Source: Ferdinandcohnia humi_A (lineage in GTDB: Bacteria; Bacillota; Bacilli; Bacillales; Bacillaceae_L). Taken from it: 64,000 bases of DNA. The notes below the pieces were generated by a model. That model searched no databases. It was not told the DNA's origin and saw nothing but the letters and a program-made list of their open reading frames with translations. The stretch covers positions 1 to 64,000 of the forward strand of contig JBLKRX010000003.1 of NCBI GenBank assembly GCA_047608075.1, written 5' to 3'. Below, piece by piece: positions 42,144 through 50,621 of this stretch. Each line of letters begins with the position of its first letter. Within the stretch, counting starts at the first letter, position 1. A program made the translations under genes and the position numbers.

Positions 42144-42166
42144 GGCCTGTTATAGGTCTTTTTTTA
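42142..42166 (+). terminator. Terminator after cstR
   Basis: AAGGCCT and AGGTCTT pair (one wobble), followed by seven T. The hairpin overlaps the stop codon. Confidence 0.7.
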
Positions 42167-42390
42167 TGGGTGTTTTCACAGAGATTGTTGTTTATTGAAC
42201 AGGTTTACTACATAGTTTTTACAGAAGGGTATATTATTCATGCACGATTACTCTTGAATTCATTAAAGCAGCCATAATAGACCCCTGAACTGAATTCACC
42301 AAACCTTATCAGAAGTCACCGCTAAACTGGTACAGAGAGCAACAAAGTTTACGAAAAGAGCCTTTTTTATTTACATGTTTAAAGAATAAC

Positions 42391-42425
42391 AAAAAGAAAA
42401 GTGCGATCCTATCACTTTTCTTTTT
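42391..42425 (-). terminator. Terminator overlapping the DUF1836 stop
   Basis: AAAAAGAAAAGTG pairs with CACTTTTCTTTTT. On the minus strand the stop codon TGA lies within the 5' arm and a T-rich arm ends the hairpin. Confidence 0.7.
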
Positions 42426-43005
42426 GTTCGTTTTGCTTCGTAAGCAGCTCATCGACAAGTGTTTCAGCTGCTCGACGATAAAAGAAACTACTTGCCGTTA
42501 GAGAGATAATCAAAAGAACGTTTTTGATGTATTCATTGTCGTCATTCGGACGATCTGATATTTCCTCGATTACATCTTTCATTTTCATATCAAGATCTGT
42601 TTTAAATTCCTCTACATTTTTCTTATACAATTGAAGGTAGCTTTTGTAGAACTCCTCAAGACTAAAATCATTATCACTAACAATCCTTTTATTGATGCCT
42701 TCAAGAGTAGCTTTAATATCACTAATAGAAAGGCTGCTTTTAAGCTGATAAATCAGACTAAGCAAGATAAGATGGTCTCTAGAATATTTCTTATTTTTTA
42801 TCGGAAATAATAATTTTCCCTTTGCATAGTTGTTTATCATTGTTTTGGTTAATACCTTTTCATCATCGTTTCGCTTTGATGTTCCAAAGGTGTTTTCGAA
42901 AAGCTGTATAACTTGATCCATATATAAGTCAATATGGGGAATATCCTCCAATAAAATAGTACGATCTAAATCTAAGTTTTGTAAAATATGATCTTGATCC
43001 TTCAT
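42412..43005 (-). CDS. DUF1836 family protein
   Basis: The 197-aa protein belongs to DUF1836, a Firmicutes family with a MerR-like winged segment. It contains LTKTMINNYAKGKLLFPIKNKKYSRDHL and a C-terminal hydrophobic helix (NVLLIISLTASSFFY). The presumed role is DNA-binding regulation or a link to the membrane, but it is not characterised. GAGG lies 7 bases before the ATG at 43005. It is divergent from the SGNH hydrolase gene. Confidence 0.82.
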   Translation of the reverse strand: MKDQDHILQNLDLDRTILLEDIPHIDLYMDQVIQLFENTFGTSKRNDDEKVLTKTMINNYAKGKLLFPIKNKKYSRDHLILLSLIYQLKSSLSISDIKATLEGINKRIVSDNDFSLEEFYKSYLQLYKKNVEEFKTDLDMKMKDVIEEISDRPNDDNEYIKNVLLIISLTASSFFYRRAAETLVDELLTKQNEQKEK

Positions 43006-43169
43006 CACGATACCTCATTTTTAAGTAGTCTTCTTTTCTATTATTTTAGCCTACATTATTTTTCGAGTAAACATTGACTATATGACGAAATGGTAATATT
43101 ATAATAAGTAGTATTGAAAACTACATAGTGTAGTTTGATAAAACAAATGATAAGGTTACGGTGATAATA

Positions 43170-43868
43170 ATGAAAATTGTTTGTTTTGGAGACAGCCTGA
43201 CTAGAGGAGTGTCGTTTGTAAAAGGCAGAATGAGAATTTTAAAAGAAAATTACCCTGCATTTTTACAAGAATTAGTTTCGTCCAATAAAGGTGAAAACCT
43301 ATCTATACTAAATAAAGGTGTATTTAATGATAATTCGGATTTACTGTTGTCTAGATTAGATAAAGATGTCCTACATGAAAATCCTGATTATGTAATTATT
43401 AATGTGGGTGGGAATGATTGTAATTTCCATTGGGATGAGGTTGCAAGTAGACCTGATGAGGAGCATCAACCGATTGTGCCACTTGATCGTTATATAGAAA
43501 ATATAAAGCAAATTATCCAACAAATAAGAGAATCAAACATTACTCCTGTTTTGATGACGTTGCCGCCATTAGATCCGGTTCGATATTATAAGCTTTTGGC
43601 TGAAAGATACGGTAGTTCAATCAGTCATTGGATTAGTCTCCAAGGAGGGATTGAGCATTGGCATGGCTTGTATAATCGTAGCTTATCGACATTAGCCGAG
43701 CAGCTTGAAGTTTGTAAAATAGATGTTCGAACGGCATTAAAACAATCCGGCGACTTGCTTTATCTAATAAGTGACGATGGGATACATTTAACAAGTGAAG
43801 GTTACAAAACGATTAGTTATGAAATCTATTCTTCGTTAGTAGGTAAAAGTATGTTAGTTGCTCAATAA
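43170..43868 (+). CDS. SGNH/GDSL-family hydrolase
   Basis: The 232-aa protein is a GDSL-type esterase or acylhydrolase. Block I is FGDSLTRG with the nucleophilic Ser, block III is VGGNDCNFHW, and block V is DDGIHLTSEGY with the catalytic Asp and His. No signal peptide is visible, so it acts in the cytoplasm. The ATG at 43170 is preferred over the GTG three codons earlier. The ribosome site is weak (GGTGATA). Substrate unknown. Confidence 0.85.
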   Translation: MKIVCFGDSLTRGVSFVKGRMRILKENYPAFLQELVSSNKGENLSILNKGVFNDNSDLLLSRLDKDVLHENPDYVIINVGGNDCNFHWDEVASRPDEEHQPIVPLDRYIENIKQIIQQIRESNITPVLMTLPPLDPVRYYKLLAERYGSSISHWISLQGGIEHWHGLYNRSLSTLAEQLEVCKIDVRTALKQSGDLLYLISDDGIHLTSEGYKTISYEIYSSLVGKSMLVAQ

Positions 43869-44123
43869 AAAGGGAGGCCTCCAACATTCAGTGGTGGCCT
43901 TATCTTATTTTAGAAATCAGTTATTTAGTGATTTTGCGATTCTTTTATAGTGAAAAATAGGTGAATAATGGAATATCGAAAACTTATTAAAGCATTTCTT
44001 GTGACGGGAAATGGAATGAAATACTGCTTTGTTATTTGTATGAAATACTATATATAAATAGACATAGACTAAAGGATAAGGATAAGATATAAGGTAGAAG
44101 ATTGAGAAAAGGTAGTGAAAAAA

Positions 44124-44705
44124 ATGAATTTTTATAGTTCTGATTACATTCTTACAATGAAGGATATTGTTAGAGAAGGACATCCGATTTTACGTGAAAA
44201 GACAAAAGAAGTTACTGTTCCTCCATCACAAGAGGATAAGGACACATTGACCTGTATGATGAAGTATTTAAAAAATAGTCAGGATTCTGATTTAGCCAAA
44301 AAGTATGAACTAAGACCTGGGGTGGGCTTGTCCGCAAATCAAGTCGGTCTTGATAAACGTATGTTTGTAGCCTATTTTACAGACTTTGACGAGAAGCTTC
44401 ATGAATATGCGCTGATTAACCCGAAAATTGTGAGTCATTCTGTGTCGATGATTTATTTACCTGAGGGTGAAGGGTGCTTATCGGTTGACCGTGCAGTCGA
44501 AGGATATGTCCCACGCTATGAAAAAATTAAGGTTAAAGCTTTTGATATAAATGGAGATAAAGTTGTACTGCGATTAAAGGGGTATGCATCTATTGTTGCA
44601 CAACACGAAATTGACCACCTAAATGGCATCATGTTCTATGACCGAATTAACAAAACTAACCCATTCCAACTTCCTGAAAATGTAGATATAAAAAGCTTAT
44701 ATTAA
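44124..44705 (+). CDS. def: Peptide deformylase
   Basis: The 193-aa enzyme removes the formyl group from new proteins. Metal-binding motifs are present: EGCLSV (Cys) and QHEIDHLNG (two His and the catalytic Glu). Motif I reads GVGLSANQVG, where most enzymes have GxGLAAxQ, so Ser replaces Ala. Relatives begin near LTMKDIVREGHPILR. The N-terminus here is about 11 residues longer with the ATG at 44124, and a start at the inner ATG is possible. It is followed after 19 bases by patB. Confidence 0.9.
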   Translation: MNFYSSDYILTMKDIVREGHPILREKTKEVTVPPSQEDKDTLTCMMKYLKNSQDSDLAKKYELRPGVGLSANQVGLDKRMFVAYFTDFDEKLHEYALINPKIVSHSVSMIYLPEGEGCLSVDRAVEGYVPRYEKIKVKAFDINGDKVVLRLKGYASIVAQHEIDHLNGIMFYDRINKTNPFQLPENVDIKSLY

Positions 44706-44724
44706 ACTGAATGGAGGACCACAT

Positions 44725-45903
44725 ATGAAGTATGATTTCAATGAACCAATTGATCGCTTGCAAACTGGATCCGTGAAATGGGATGAAGTGGAGAACCTTT
44801 TTGGTGATAAGGATATTCTCCCAATGTGGGTTGCAGATATGGATTTTAAAGCACCACAACCCGTTATTAATGCATTGAGAAACCGAGTAGATCATGGCAT
44901 ATTTGGCTATACAACCAGGACAGATTCCTATTACGAAGCTATTATAGGTTGGATGAAACGACGACATAATTGGTCCATTGAAAAAGAGTGGATTTGCTAC
45001 AGTCCAGGGGTAGTCCCGGCATTAAGCATTATTGTTCAAACATTTACAAATCCTGGTGATAAAATTATTGTTCAACCACCGGTTTATTATCCGTTTATGA
45101 GTGTCATTGAACAAAATGGAAGGGAAATTCTCCGAAATCCACTTATAGAGGTTAATGGTCGATATCAAATGGATTTTGAGGACTTGCGCCAAAAGCTTGA
45201 TCCAAGCGTGAAGATGATTATTTTGTCCAGCCCTCATAACCCAGTTGGTCGAGTTTGGACGAAGGAAGAACTAGTAACACTTGGAGAAATTTGTGCAGAA
45301 CACAATATTTTAGTAATCTCTGATGAAATTCACTTTGACCTTGTTTATAAGGAGTATGTACATATACCATACGCTTCCATTTCAAAGGAGTTTGCGCAAA
45401 ATTCTATTGTTTGCACAGCACCTAGCAAAACGTTTAATTTAGCAGGAATGCAAACATCGAACATTATTATTCCAAATAAAACCCATCGAGATCGTTTCAA
45501 AAAAGCGGTTGAAAATCTAGCCATTGGTCTAACAAGCACGTTTGGTGTTACAGCACTTATAAGTGCGTATGAAGAAGGTGATGAATGGCTGGATCAATTA
45601 TTGGAGTATTTAAAGGGGAATCTTGAGTTCCTTAATGAGTTTATTGAATCCTCTATCCCTGAGGTAAAAGTCATTCAACCCGAGGCTACCTATTTGGTCT
45701 GGTTAGATTGTCGGGCGCTCGGAATCGATGCGAAGGAGCTCGAGAAACTGAACCGAAAGCAAGCAAAAGTTGCCTTTGATGAGGGATATATTTTTGGACA
45801 AGAGGGAGCAGGCTTCACAAGAATCAATATTGCCTGCCCACGTTCTATTTTAGAAGAAGGGTTAACACGATTTAGCAACGCAATTAAGAGTTTACGAAAA
45901 TAA
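44725..45903 (+). CDS. patB: PLP-dependent C-S lyase, PatB/MalY type
   Basis: The 392-aa enzyme is a class-I/II aminotransferase-fold cystathionine beta-lyase. It shows DILPMWVADMDF near the N-terminus, the SPHNPVGRVW motif, and the PLP-binding Lys in APSKTFNLAGM. It cleaves cystathionine or cysteine conjugates to release a thiol, pyruvate and ammonia. AATGGAGGACC precedes the ATG. The 19-base gap after def suggests joint transcription. A terminator follows. Confidence 0.92.
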   Translation: MKYDFNEPIDRLQTGSVKWDEVENLFGDKDILPMWVADMDFKAPQPVINALRNRVDHGIFGYTTRTDSYYEAIIGWMKRRHNWSIEKEWICYSPGVVPALSIIVQTFTNPGDKIIVQPPVYYPFMSVIEQNGREILRNPLIEVNGRYQMDFEDLRQKLDPSVKMIILSSPHNPVGRVWTKEELVTLGEICAEHNILVISDEIHFDLVYKEYVHIPYASISKEFAQNSIVCTAPSKTFNLAGMQTSNIIIPNKTHRDRFKKAVENLAIGLTSTFGVTALISAYEEGDEWLDQLLEYLKGNLEFLNEFIESSIPEVKVIQPEATYLVWLDCRALGIDAKELEKLNRKQAKVAFDEGYIFGQEGAGFTRINIACPRSILEEGLTRFSNAIKSLRK

Positions 45904-45912
45904 CTAAGAGTT

Positions 45913-45940
45913 AACACGGGGTAATCATGCTCCGTGTTTT
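45913..45940 (+). terminator. Terminator after patB
   Basis: AACACGGG and TCCGTGTT pair around a loop and are followed by TTTTC. Confidence 0.8.
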
Positions 45941-45982
45941 CTTATGCTCTTATAGAGGGTGACGGCCAACTACTGTTTGGGG

Positions 45983-46130
45983 AAACGAGCCAAGTTTGGA
46001 GTTTGGGCAGGGAATGGAAGAGCGGTAACGAAAAGGTGTGAAACGAACCTGGTATGGAGCGAAGAAGGTAAAAGTGGTAACAATAGCGCATAAAACGAAC
46101 CCAGCATGGAGTCGAGAAAACAAGAATGGT
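45983..46130. repeat. Tandem element with 58/52-base steps
   Basis: AAACGA[G/A]CC followed by a TGGAG block recurs at 45983, 46041 and 46093. Between the copies lie similar purine-rich stretches (GGAATGGAAGAGCGGTAAC, GAAGAAGGTAAAAGTGGTAAC, GAGAAAACAAGAATGGTC). It fills the gap between converging patB and the DUF4064 gene. No frame is open, so it is not a gene. Confidence 0.75.
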
Positions 46131-46170
46131 CAAATTCAAGCTACGTGGTATTTTTAGTATCTAAAGAAAA

Positions 46171-46201
46171 GGCTAGAAAGGATTAGTAATCCTTTCTAGC
46201 C
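46171..46201 (-). terminator. Terminator of the DUF4064 gene
   Basis: GGCTAGAAAGGATT and AATCCTTTCTAGCC form a perfect 14-bp stem around AGT. On the minus strand TTTTCTTT follows. Confidence 0.88.
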
Positions 46202-46212
46202 CATAAAGATGT

Positions 46213-46641
46213 TTAGTATTCAGTATTAAATGTATCTTTTGGTTTACGCACTAAGCAAAGGATTCCAGCAATTAAATATAGGATACTTGCGATAATAGAT
46301 AATAAGAAAGTTGCAAGAGTACTTAAAACTGCAACTACAATTAAAATAATCCCAGCAGCCTTCGGACTTTTATTTCCTTTTAAAAGTACCAGTGATACAA
46401 TACCAAGGATAATTGCAAGTAAGCCAACAATAATAAAATACCAACCGAAAGTTCCAATCATATCTGTAATCATGCCCATGTCTACGCCACTAAGAGTTGG
46501 GTCTTCAGCAACTATATTTTCCATCTCTTGAGTGAAGGTATTGTCTTCACCGAGTCCGATAAATAAGAATCCAAATAAACTAATAAATGCAAAAAGACAA
46601 GCACCTATGATTGTTAAGACAATTTCTCCAGTACGTTTCAT
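46213..46641 (-). CDS. DUF4064 family membrane protein
   Basis: The 142-aa protein (start MKRTGEIVLTIIGACLFAF) has four hydrophobic helices and an acidic outer loop after the first (GLGEDNTFTQEMENIVAEDP), the DUF4064 layout. Function unknown. AAAGGGGAGAATAGG precedes the ATG at 46641, which decides against an in-frame extension of 34 codons upstream. It stands alone with its own terminator. Confidence 0.82.
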   Translation of the reverse strand: MKRTGEIVLTIIGACLFAFISLFGFLFIGLGEDNTFTQEMENIVAEDPTLSGVDMGMITDMIGTFGWYFIIVGLLAIILGIVSLVLLKGNKSPKAAGIILIVVAVLSTLATFLLSIIASILYLIAGILCLVRKPKDTFNTEY

Positions 46642-46796
46642 CCTATTCTCCCCTTTGTAAGTTTCCATTCTTTGATTGTACTTGTTCATTTTATAGAAAA
46701 CAATCCTATCTTTTACCGATTTTTTCGAGTAAAATCGATTCATTTTAATATACGCGACAGAAAATAAAAGGTTTCAAAAATATAATAAACTCGAAC

Positions 46797-46818
46797 AACC
46801 ACCTCAAAATAGGTGGTT
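46797..46818 (-). terminator. Terminator of the DUF3231 gene
   Basis: AACCACCT and AGGTGGTT pair around CAAAAT. It lies 45 bases beyond the stop on the minus strand with a T-containing tail. Confidence 0.65.
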
Positions 46819-46862
46819 AGTTATTTGGTCGTATAATACAATGTTCATAACTAACTAAAGTA

Positions 46863-47867
46863 TTAAAACGGTTTTTGAATTTTCCTTCGATCAAGGGCAT
46901 GGGGTGGTTCTTCCATCCATTTACGATTAACAAGGATATTAAATCCTTTCCCTGAATAGGCAAGAATTTCGACAATCATTTTGCTGTAAAAGGTTATTAA
47001 ATCTGTTCTCAATGATAAAGATAGGGCATGTCCAATTAAGGTAACATCAATTGAGTTCAACGTATTGAATAATGTTACGATTAGCTTATCTGAAAAAGGA
47101 GATACAGTAGAACCAGTTACCTCCATTGAGGTTGGAACCTGTCCAAGTAAGTCTTCCTCTTTTAAAAGGTCATTGAGAAAATTCACTTGCTTTTCACAAA
47201 TCTCTTTTCCTTCTTTAATAAATTGAAAAATTTCCTTATCTTTCACTACTTGAAGCAGACCGCTACATAAATTAATTGCGAAATAATTACGTTCAATGTT
47301 AAAAAACATATCTGTTAATTCATTTACATTCAGTGGCCTTTTTTCACCGAGAAGTTTGCTAATATATGTTTTCTTTTCAATATACTCAACTTCACTAGGG
47401 TAAACAATCATCGGAGGTCGATCGTATATCCCTTTCTTAAGCATAAGTTCTGTACAATCATTATACTGTTGCAATGAGTTTGCTAAAGCTTTTGAAAAGA
47501 ATCCCCTTACATCTTCCCGAGCCATATTTGATGTAATAAATCCAAAATTCACTATATTCATCCGACACATGGAATAGGCAAAAGTTAATGCAAACGGATC
47601 ATAAAATAAAGGCGGTGCTGAAAGGTTAATATCATCGTCTGAAAATCCATCGGGAATTGGGATGTTTTCCTCTCGAAATATCATTGTAATATCCTTAAGC
47701 TTTTGAGTGTAAATAGAATAGGTCTTTTTTAGGATCTCTTTAATTTCCTCATCTTTAAGATGGTGGAGGAAGTACTTTAATAAGCACAAACCCATACTAC
47801 TTTGAAGGTAGGTTGTCCATAATCCACCTATTTCTGCACTAGATAATCGAATATTATGCTTATCCAT
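46863..47867 (-). CDS. DUF3231 family protein
   Basis: The 334-aa protein is made of two similar helical halves of the DUF3231 type, each recalling a ferritin-like bundle (LSSAEIGGLWTTYLQSSMGL near the N-terminus and LLGQVPTSMEVTGSTVSPFSDKL in the second half). The family occurs in spore-forming bacilli and its role is unknown. AGGAGTAAACAAG precedes the ATG. A terminator follows. Confidence 0.85.
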   Translation of the reverse strand: MDKHNIRLSSAEIGGLWTTYLQSSMGLCLLKYFLHHLKDEEIKEILKKTYSIYTQKLKDITMIFREENIPIPDGFSDDDINLSAPPLFYDPFALTFAYSMCRMNIVNFGFITSNMAREDVRGFFSKALANSLQQYNDCTELMLKKGIYDRPPMIVYPSEVEYIEKKTYISKLLGEKRPLNVNELTDMFFNIERNYFAINLCSGLLQVVKDKEIFQFIKEGKEICEKQVNFLNDLLKEEDLLGQVPTSMEVTGSTVSPFSDKLIVTLFNTLNSIDVTLIGHALSLSLRTDLITFYSKMIVEILAYSGKGFNILVNRKWMEEPPHALDRRKIQKPF

Positions 47868-47992
47868 CTTGTTTACTCCTAACCTATAGTATAGTTCTAG
47901 TATGCGATTAAAGTTCGACTATATACTTTCAGATGGATAGAAAAAGGTAGTTCTTGAAATATGGGAGAAAATTTGATATCTGCTCCAATTGC

Positions 47993-48487
47993 TTATTTTA
48001 CCTTTGACAAAAAATCACTCATCTCTTTATATATTTTTTGCGTTTCTTTATATCCTTCCTCCGTTTTCTTTGCATCCCCAGTTGTAATTCCCTCTAATTG
48101 TGCGTTCATCCCGCCCATATACTTTTCAATTGATCCTTGAATATTTTCCTTCAGCTTCTTAAGTGTTTTATCCTCAGGATTTGTATCAAGCTCGATTAAA
48201 TTAAAGATATAAAGGGCTTCTTGTTTTGCGATTTCCATTGTTTCAATAGCTGATTCAAGTTCATCATTGTTTTTCATTTTATCTAAAAGCATATGCAATT
48301 CCTTATTGAGCTGCACGAATTTTTGTACATGACTAAGTAAACTTTCTAAACGAGTTTGGTCTTCCTGTGTTAAATTCCCGTGAAGTGTGGAGTATAAATC
48401 AGTGGCCGTCATAGATGATGATGTACAACCTGCTAAAATTGTAATGATGAACATGGCTATAATCCATGTACGTAACGCTTGTTTCAT
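47993..48487 (-). CDS. Small lipoprotein, helical
   Basis: The 164-aa protein has a good lipobox (ITILAGC, Cys21) after a hydrophobic signal, so it is anchored to the outer face of the membrane. The mature part is almost all charged, probably coiled-coil helices (LESLLSHVQKFVQLNKELHM and later Lys/Glu-rich stretches). I do not recognise the family. AAGGAGGTTTTTAT precedes the ATG. Confidence 0.75.
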   Translation of the reverse strand: MKQALRTWIIAMFIITILAGCTSSSMTATDLYSTLHGNLTQEDQTRLESLLSHVQKFVQLNKELHMLLDKMKNNDELESAIETMEIAKQEALYIFNLIELDTNPEDKTLKKLKENIQGSIEKYMGGMNAQLEGITTGDAKKTEEGYKETQKIYKEMSDFLSKVK

Positions 48488-48620
48488 ATAAAAACCTCCT
48501 TACAAAGCTATATAATAGGATATGAGACTTGTCCTATGTATATGACAGAGTGACAAAATAGGACTTTTAAGTGCTGTTAGAGAATAGATGTTAGAAGATC
48601 AAATAAAAGGAGGCATCAAT

Positions 48621-49382
48621 TTGCTTACATATCCTGTTCCAACAACAAGGGAAGAAAAGTTTACAATTATCCATACACTAAAGGAAAAATTGCTTATATC
48701 CTATGGTGAAAATATTATTGCAATTGGTGTTTATGGGTCGATAGGAAAGAAGAACGAAGGAGCCTATTCTGATATTGAAATGCATGTAGTAACGCAGAAT
48801 GGATTTGTATTACCAGATAATGAATTTATCTACCTACCATTTAAAGTTGAATTAGATTGCAATGAAAAAAGCGTACTAATCCAGAAGGCGAAAACTGTAA
48901 ATGAGATGTGGCCCATAAAAGCAGGAAGCTTTATACATATTGAATCATTATATGATCCAACTGATTTTTTTTCCTTTTTACAAACACTACCGATGCAACC
49001 GACAGATGAGGAATTTAAGGCAGCCATTAAGAAATTCATGATTTGGGGACCCTTTGAAAGTATGGGGAAAATCAGAAATAATTGGGAAAATGGAAACCAT
49101 TCTTATCTTCCGCTTGGGACGATTGATTTCGCTTGGGAGATTGCAAGCCTAATCGGTTTAGCAAATAAACAGTATTTTACTACTAGAGCAAAGACGTTCG
49201 AAGAATCCTTACATATGAAGGTAAAACCGAGCGGGTATGAAGAATTGGTTTGGCATATACTAGAAGGCAAATTAGAAGATAAAGAAAAACTCTATCAAAT
49301 ATGTGAGACTCTTTGGACTGGATTGAATAACTGGTGTAAGGAACTAGGAATCGAATATATAAACCAATCTTTAGACGTGTAG
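48621..49382 (+). CDS. Kanamycin nucleotidyltransferase-like protein, ANT(4') family
   Basis: The 253-aa protein resembles AadD/ANT(4')-Ia. It has TTREEKFTIIHTLKEK at the start and the nucleotidyltransferase signature AIGVYGSIGKKNEGAYSDIEMH, where the two acidic residues bind Mg-ATP. It also has PFESMGKIRNN, which aligns with the region holding the catalytic base Glu145 and Lys149 of KNTase, and the C-terminal LPLG and WTGLNNW segments. The TTG at 48621 follows AAAGGAGG by 7 bases and gives the family length. Whether it modifies aminoglycosides cannot be told. Overall similarity is moderate. Confidence 0.82.
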   Translation: MLTYPVPTTREEKFTIIHTLKEKLLISYGENIIAIGVYGSIGKKNEGAYSDIEMHVVTQNGFVLPDNEFIYLPFKVELDCNEKSVLIQKAKTVNEMWPIKAGSFIHIESLYDPTDFFSFLQTLPMQPTDEEFKAAIKKFMIWGPFESMGKIRNNWENGNHSYLPLGTIDFAWEIASLIGLANKQYFTTRAKTFEESLHMKVKPSGYEELVWHILEGKLEDKEKLYQICETLWTGLNNWCKELGIEYINQSLDV

Positions 49383-49407
49383 TGAATGTTTCAAGAAGTC
49401 TCGAGGT

Positions 49408-49448
49408 TTGACATTTAATAGAGTGTATATTATCTTGAAGTTAAGATA
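49408..49448 (+). promoter_or_regulatory. Promoter with MhqR-type operator before mhqD
   Basis: TTGACA (49408-49413) stands 17 bases before TATCTT (49431-49436). The palindrome TATCTTGAAGTTAAGATA (49431-49448) overlaps the -10. It has the layout of the B. subtilis MhqR box TATCTCGAATTCGAGATA and nearly equals the site at 58288. Confidence 0.75.
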
Positions 49449-49531
49449 TTTTTTAAGGAACTGTTTTTTAATATACCGTGTTCTTTGTGAAATTATTAAT
49501 ATAAATACGCAACTACATTGGAGGGACATAC

Positions 49532-50140
49532 ATGAAGCATATATTCCAAGAGGGTAAAGATAAAGCAAGACCTACTTTATTGCTACTACATGGTACTGGA
49601 GGAAATGAGAACGATTTATTACCACTAGCAGGTCATATTGATGGTGCAGCGTCTGTACTGAGTGTTCGAGGAAGTGTACTTGAAAATGGAATGCCACGCT
49701 TTTTCCGTCGCTTAGCGGAAGGGGTATTTGATGAGGAAGATTTAGTATTTCGTACTAAAGAACTGAATGAGTTTCTAGATGAGGCTGCAAACAAATACTG
49801 CTTTGATCGAAACAATATCGTAGCCATCGGTTATTCAAACGGAGCAAATATTGCAGGTAGCCTTCTATTCCATTATCAATCTGCTCTAAAAGGAGCGATT
49901 TTACATCACCCGATGGTGCCAAGACGTGGAATTGAGCTACCAGATTTAGCAGGGACCCCGGTGTTTATTACTGCTGGAAAAAATGACCCAATCTGTCCAG
50001 CTCAGGAAACCGTTGATCTTCAGGAATACCTAGAAAAAGCGAACGGTGATGTCCAGGTTCATTGGGAAAACAATGGTCATATGCTCACTGGAACAGAAGT
50101 TGCTGCAGCAGCAGAATGGTATAAAAAACACTTTAGTTAA
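49532..50140 (+). CDS. mhqD: Carboxylesterase of the MhqD type
   Basis: The 202-aa alpha/beta hydrolase closely follows B. subtilis MhqD. It has LLLLHGTGGNENDLL (oxyanion region), RGSVLENGMPRFFRRLAEGVFD, the nucleophile motif GYSNGAN with Ser102, then the Asp in AGKNDPICP and the His in ENNGHMLTG. MhqD belongs to the response to methylhydroquinone, catechol and other thiol-reactive quinones. GGAGGGAC precedes the ATG. An MhqR-type operator overlaps the promoter. Confidence 0.9.
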   Translation: MKHIFQEGKDKARPTLLLLHGTGGNENDLLPLAGHIDGAASVLSVRGSVLENGMPRFFRRLAEGVFDEEDLVFRTKELNEFLDEAANKYCFDRNNIVAIGYSNGANIAGSLLFHYQSALKGAILHHPMVPRRGIELPDLAGTPVFITAGKNDPICPAQETVDLQEYLEKANGDVQVHWENNGHMLTGTEVAAAAEWYKKHFS

Positions 50141-50156
50141 AACATAATGAAATGTG

Positions 50157-50188
50157 AAACCTAATGCACATGAGGCATTAGGTTTTTT
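50157..50188 (+). terminator. Terminator after mhqD
   Basis: AAACCTAATGC and GCATTAGGTTT form a perfect 11-bp stem, followed by T. Confidence 0.9.
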
Positions 50189-50195
50189 TAAAAAG

Positions 50196-50411
50196 TATAA
50201 AATTTTTGAACACAGTTTTCTATGTCTAGCGCAAGCGGCTTACTCCCTTGAGGTCAAATAACCTGTTACAAGAAAGTCAACGAACGACTATTTTGCAACA
50301 GAACATTTGCTTGTCGGACTTGCACAAGGACGCGCTGACGTCAACGTTCGCAACAGGCCGTGGCGGATTTTAGTTGACGTTCCTCTTTCAAGACGCTTGC
50401 GCATTTCTTAT
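50196..50411 (-). repeat. About 210-bp interspersed repeat, copy 2 (inverted)
   Basis: Reverse complement of the element at 38743-38953, with the same order of blocks and similar length. By eye roughly four fifths of bases agree. A 60-codon frame inside it has no support as a gene. Confidence 0.85.
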
Positions 50412-50558
50412 ACTATTAAACGATCTCAAATTAAGAAAAATCCCTTAAAATCAAATGCATCCATTATTTACAGCCCGCATATCAATTGAATAAAATCAAT
50501 TTTGTGATATAATATTTTACTGTTACTAGTCAATAAGATGGTTAAAAATATAAAAAAC

Positions 50559-50584
50559 AGGATAGTTTAGTTCTATCCTTTTTT
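50559..50584 (+). terminator. Terminator-like hairpin upstream of ltaS
   Basis: AGGATAG and CTATCCT pair around TTTAGTT, followed by six T. It lies 38 bases before ltaS with no gene in front of it, so it may be an attenuator or end a short RNA. Confidence 0.6.
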
Positions 50585-50621
50585 CATTTTATCGGGACAA
50601 AACTAAAGTGGAGGGATTCCT

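Noticed and set aside
46642..46743. 34-codon N-terminal extension of the DUF4064 protein
   Set aside because: The extension is polar and unlike the family, and the strong AAAGGGGAG site fits the inner ATG at 46641.
50307..50489. 60-codon frame starting in the roughly 210-bp repeat
   Set aside because: It lies within the interspersed repeat, the repeat copy at 38743 does not keep it as a gene, and there is no ribosome site.
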